Assembly (NCBI RefSeq): GCF_029869215.1
Contig: NZ_JARWPM010000427.1
Location: forward strand, 1 to 59,521
Direction of reading: 5' to 3'
Length of the DNA: 59,521 nucleotides
Source of the DNA: Nocardia carnea
GTDB taxonomy: Bacteria; Actinomycetota; Actinomycetes; Mycobacteriales; Mycobacteriaceae
Below are positions 57,968 to 59,521 of the stretch, piece after piece. The notes under the pieces are model-generated. The model worked only from the letters and a program-made list of their open reading frames with translations, was not told the origin of the DNA and did not search any database. Both the position numbers and the translations under genes were made by a program. How positions within the stretch are numbered: position 1 is the stretch's first letter; each line of letters begins with the position of its first letter.

Positions 57968-59296
57968 ATGTTTCGACAGCGTGGGCGCAGCCGGTCGGGT
58001 GCGCGGGGGTGGGCCGCCGTCGCGGCGGTCATCGCGACCTGTATCACCGCGGCGGCAGCGGTGAGTGTGTACCAGCCGCAGGCCGCGGCGGCGCCGGAAG
58101 ATTTCTACGCCCCACCGCAACAGTTCCCCGCCGAGCCGGGCGCCGTGATCAAGACCCGGCCCATGTCGCTGCTGGCCACCCTGCCCACGGAACAGGGCTG
58201 GCCCGGCAAGGCCGACCACGTCATGTACACCTCCCGCCTGCAGGACGGCTCGCCCGTCGCGGTCACCGGGACGTTCATCGATGCCGCGGGGCCGTGGCTG
58301 GGCGCGGGACCGCGGCCGACGGTGGTGATCAGCCCCGGCACCTCGGGCCAGGGCGACCGGTGCGCCATGTCCAAGGCCTTCTCGACCGGGGTCACGGTCA
58401 CCACCGACCCTTCGCCTTCGCTGTCGGCCAACCAGGAACTGCCGTCGTCGGCGGTGTGGAGCCGGCTCGGCGCCCGCGTCCTGGTCACCGACTACATCGG
58501 GCTCGGCACACCCGGCCTGCACACCTACGCCAACCGGATCGAACAGGCGCACGCGGTCCTCGACGGGGCCCGCGCGGCCAACAACCTCGCCGGTGCCGGC
58601 CCGGAGACCCCGCTGGTGTTGTGGGGTTATTCTCAGGGCGGCGGCGCCGCGGCCGCCGCGGCGGAGCTGGCACCGGACTACGCGCCGGAACTCGACCTGA
58701 AGGGCACCTGGGCGGGTGGCCCGGTAGCCGATCTGGCGAAGATTCTCGAACGGATCGACGGGGCGCTCATCGGCGGCGCGATCGGTTTTGCCGTGAACGC
58801 CCTGCTCGCCCGCTACCCCGATCTACAGCACGCCATGGACCGGGTATCGAGCCCGGCCGGGCGCGATATCCTGCGTGAGCTCAGCGATGCGTGTATCGGC
58901 GATATCGTCACCCACCACCCCTTCCTGAAGACCGCCTCGCTGACCGCCGACGGCCGCCCGCTCAGCGACCATCTGCGCGAGATCCCCGAGGCCGCACCGG
59001 CATTGGCCGATATGCGGGTCGGGAATCTGACGCCCGCCGCGCCCGTGCTCATCACCAGCGGGCGCAACGACGACACCGTCCCCTACAACCAGGCCCGGCA
59101 ACTGGCCGACGACTGGTGCGCCAAGGGCGCCACGGTCACCTTCCGGACCAACGAACTGCCCCCGATCCTGCCCGGCACCACCATCCCCAATCATTTCGGT
59201 CCGGAGATGATCGACGGTTTCGGCCCGGACAACGCGGTCACCTACCTACTCGACCGCCTGGCCGGCAAACCTGTGTCCGGCTGCACCTTCGACTGA
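57968..59296 (+). CDS. Secreted LIP-family lipase, second copy
   Basis: A 442-residue secreted lipase of the LIP family, paralogue of the one at 40388. A signal peptide of basic n-region and Ala-rich hydrophobic core (about residues 14-42) precedes APEDFYAPPQQFPAEPG. The nucleophile elbow GYSQGGG has Ser222; Asp in SGRNDDTVPY and His in IPNHFGPEM complete the triad. The sequence QGDRC and the terminal CTF suggest disulphides. It likely cleaves triacylglycerols outside the cell. Its 3' end is followed by the fold-back repeat, but the reading frame is complete. Confidence 0.9.
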   Translation: MFRQRGRSRSGARGWAAVAAVIATCITAAAAVSVYQPQAAAAPEDFYAPPQQFPAEPGAVIKTRPMSLLATLPTEQGWPGKADHVMYTSRLQDGSPVAVTGTFIDAAGPWLGAGPRPTVVISPGTSGQGDRCAMSKAFSTGVTVTTDPSPSLSANQELPSSAVWSRLGARVLVTDYIGLGTPGLHTYANRIEQAHAVLDGARAANNLAGAGPETPLVLWGYSQGGGAAAAAAELAPDYAPELDLKGTWAGGPVADLAKILERIDGALIGGAIGFAVNALLARYPDLQHAMDRVSSPAGRDILRELSDACIGDIVTHHPFLKTASLTADGRPLSDHLREIPEAAPALADMRVGNLTPAAPVLITSGRNDDTVPYNQARQLADDWCAKGATVTFRTNELPPILPGTTIPNHFGPEMIDGFGPDNAVTYLLDRLAGKPVSGCTFD

Positions 59297-59521
59297 CCAG
59301 ACCGGGTGCCACCGGCCGCCGGTGCCACCCCGTCCCCGCTGTCCCGCCCGCGGCGCCGGGGGGCGGGCGGCCCCCCGCCGCGGGGGGGGGGCGCCCCGGG
59401 GGGCGGGGGGGGGGGGCGGCGCCGCCGGCGCGGCGGGCGGGCCCGCCCGCCCGCCGGCCGCGGGCGGGACAGCGGGGAGGGGGTGGCACCGGCGGCCGGT
59501 GGCACCCGGTCTGGTCAGTCG
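59290..59521. repeat. Fold-back inverted repeat at the end of the sequence
   Basis: The last 65 bases (59457-59521) are the reverse complement of 59290-59354 with a single mismatch, including the final residues and stop codon of the lipase gene. Between the arms lies a G/C-only stretch of about 100 bases with long G-runs. The sequence ends exactly where the repeat ends. This looks like a hairpin or contig-end artefact built on a GC-rich terminator rather than a natural element. Confidence 0.8.

Noticed and set aside
59290..59521. Telomere or transposon end
   Set aside because: The inverted copy includes the lipase C-terminal codons and has a G/C-only centre, which suits a contig-end artefact much better.

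Overview
The window is a GC-rich actinobacterial segment, most probably from a Nocardia-like member of the Corynebacteriales. The gene set supports this: mycothiol glycosyltransferase mshA, a heparin-binding-haemagglutinin-like protein next to its XRE regulator, a very large CtpI-type P-ATPase, LmeA-like, DUF2505, DUF445 and DUF885 proteins, LIP-family secreted lipases, an NDMA-type alcohol dehydrogenase and a mymA-like lipid operon. I found no rRNA, tRNA, insertion sequence or CRISPR array. The right end looks like the physical end of a contig.

Left part (1-20 kb) is mostly core metabolism: gpmA, a ROK-family protein, a YbjN protein overlapping mshA, an alpha/beta hydrolase, an SDR, murB, two DUF2505 paralogues with a methyltransferase-like protein, an LmeA-like lipoprotein-class protein, deoC, a GNAT acetyltransferase, purU, a second hydrolase, the XRE/hbhA pair, DUF445, DUF885 and coaA. 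Three intergenic spaces (about 11.0-11.4, 16.6-17.0 and 19.4-19.9 kb) carry an unusual non-coding repeat family with a 62-bp period. The third array runs directly into a poly-G/poly-C block (19901-20032) that looks like a sequencing or assembly artefact, so the join between the coaA side and the rest of the window is uncertain.

Middle part (20-41.6 kb): two zinc alcohol dehydrogenases, a MaoC-like hydratase, a TauE/SafE transporter, a YcaQ-like glycosylase, an NAD(P)-binding/DUF2867 protein, the 1564-residue P-type ATPase, a PRC-barrel/DUF2382 stress protein, and a striking two-gene redox signalling unit. In that unit a receiver-glutaredoxin-thioredoxin-reductase-like fusion without the CxxC is followed by a cyclic-nucleotide-domain histidine kinase. 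Then come an anchored hydrolase, a TetR regulator divergent from a Baeyer-Villiger-type monooxygenase across a long palindrome, and a secreted lipase.

Right part (41.8-59.5 kb): a decayed Fes-type siderophore esterase and an orphan DNA-binding-like protein lie in a gene-poor stretch. They are followed by a TetR-controlled seven-gene operon (44260-51859: ferritin-like hydrolase, flavin/2Fe-2S reductase, SRPBCC protein, Baeyer-Villiger-type monooxygenase, SDR, HSL lipase, acyl-CoA synthetase) that resembles the mycobacterial mymA operon. Facing it is a compact cluster of three Roadblock/LC7 proteins around a DUF4388/winged-helix protein with no GTPase. Next is an ECF42-type sigma factor operon (DGPF/YCII protein, sigma factor, DinB-like mycothiol-dependent enzyme), a CzcO-like flavoprotein, a second LIP lipase, and a fold-back inverted repeat at the end of the sequence.
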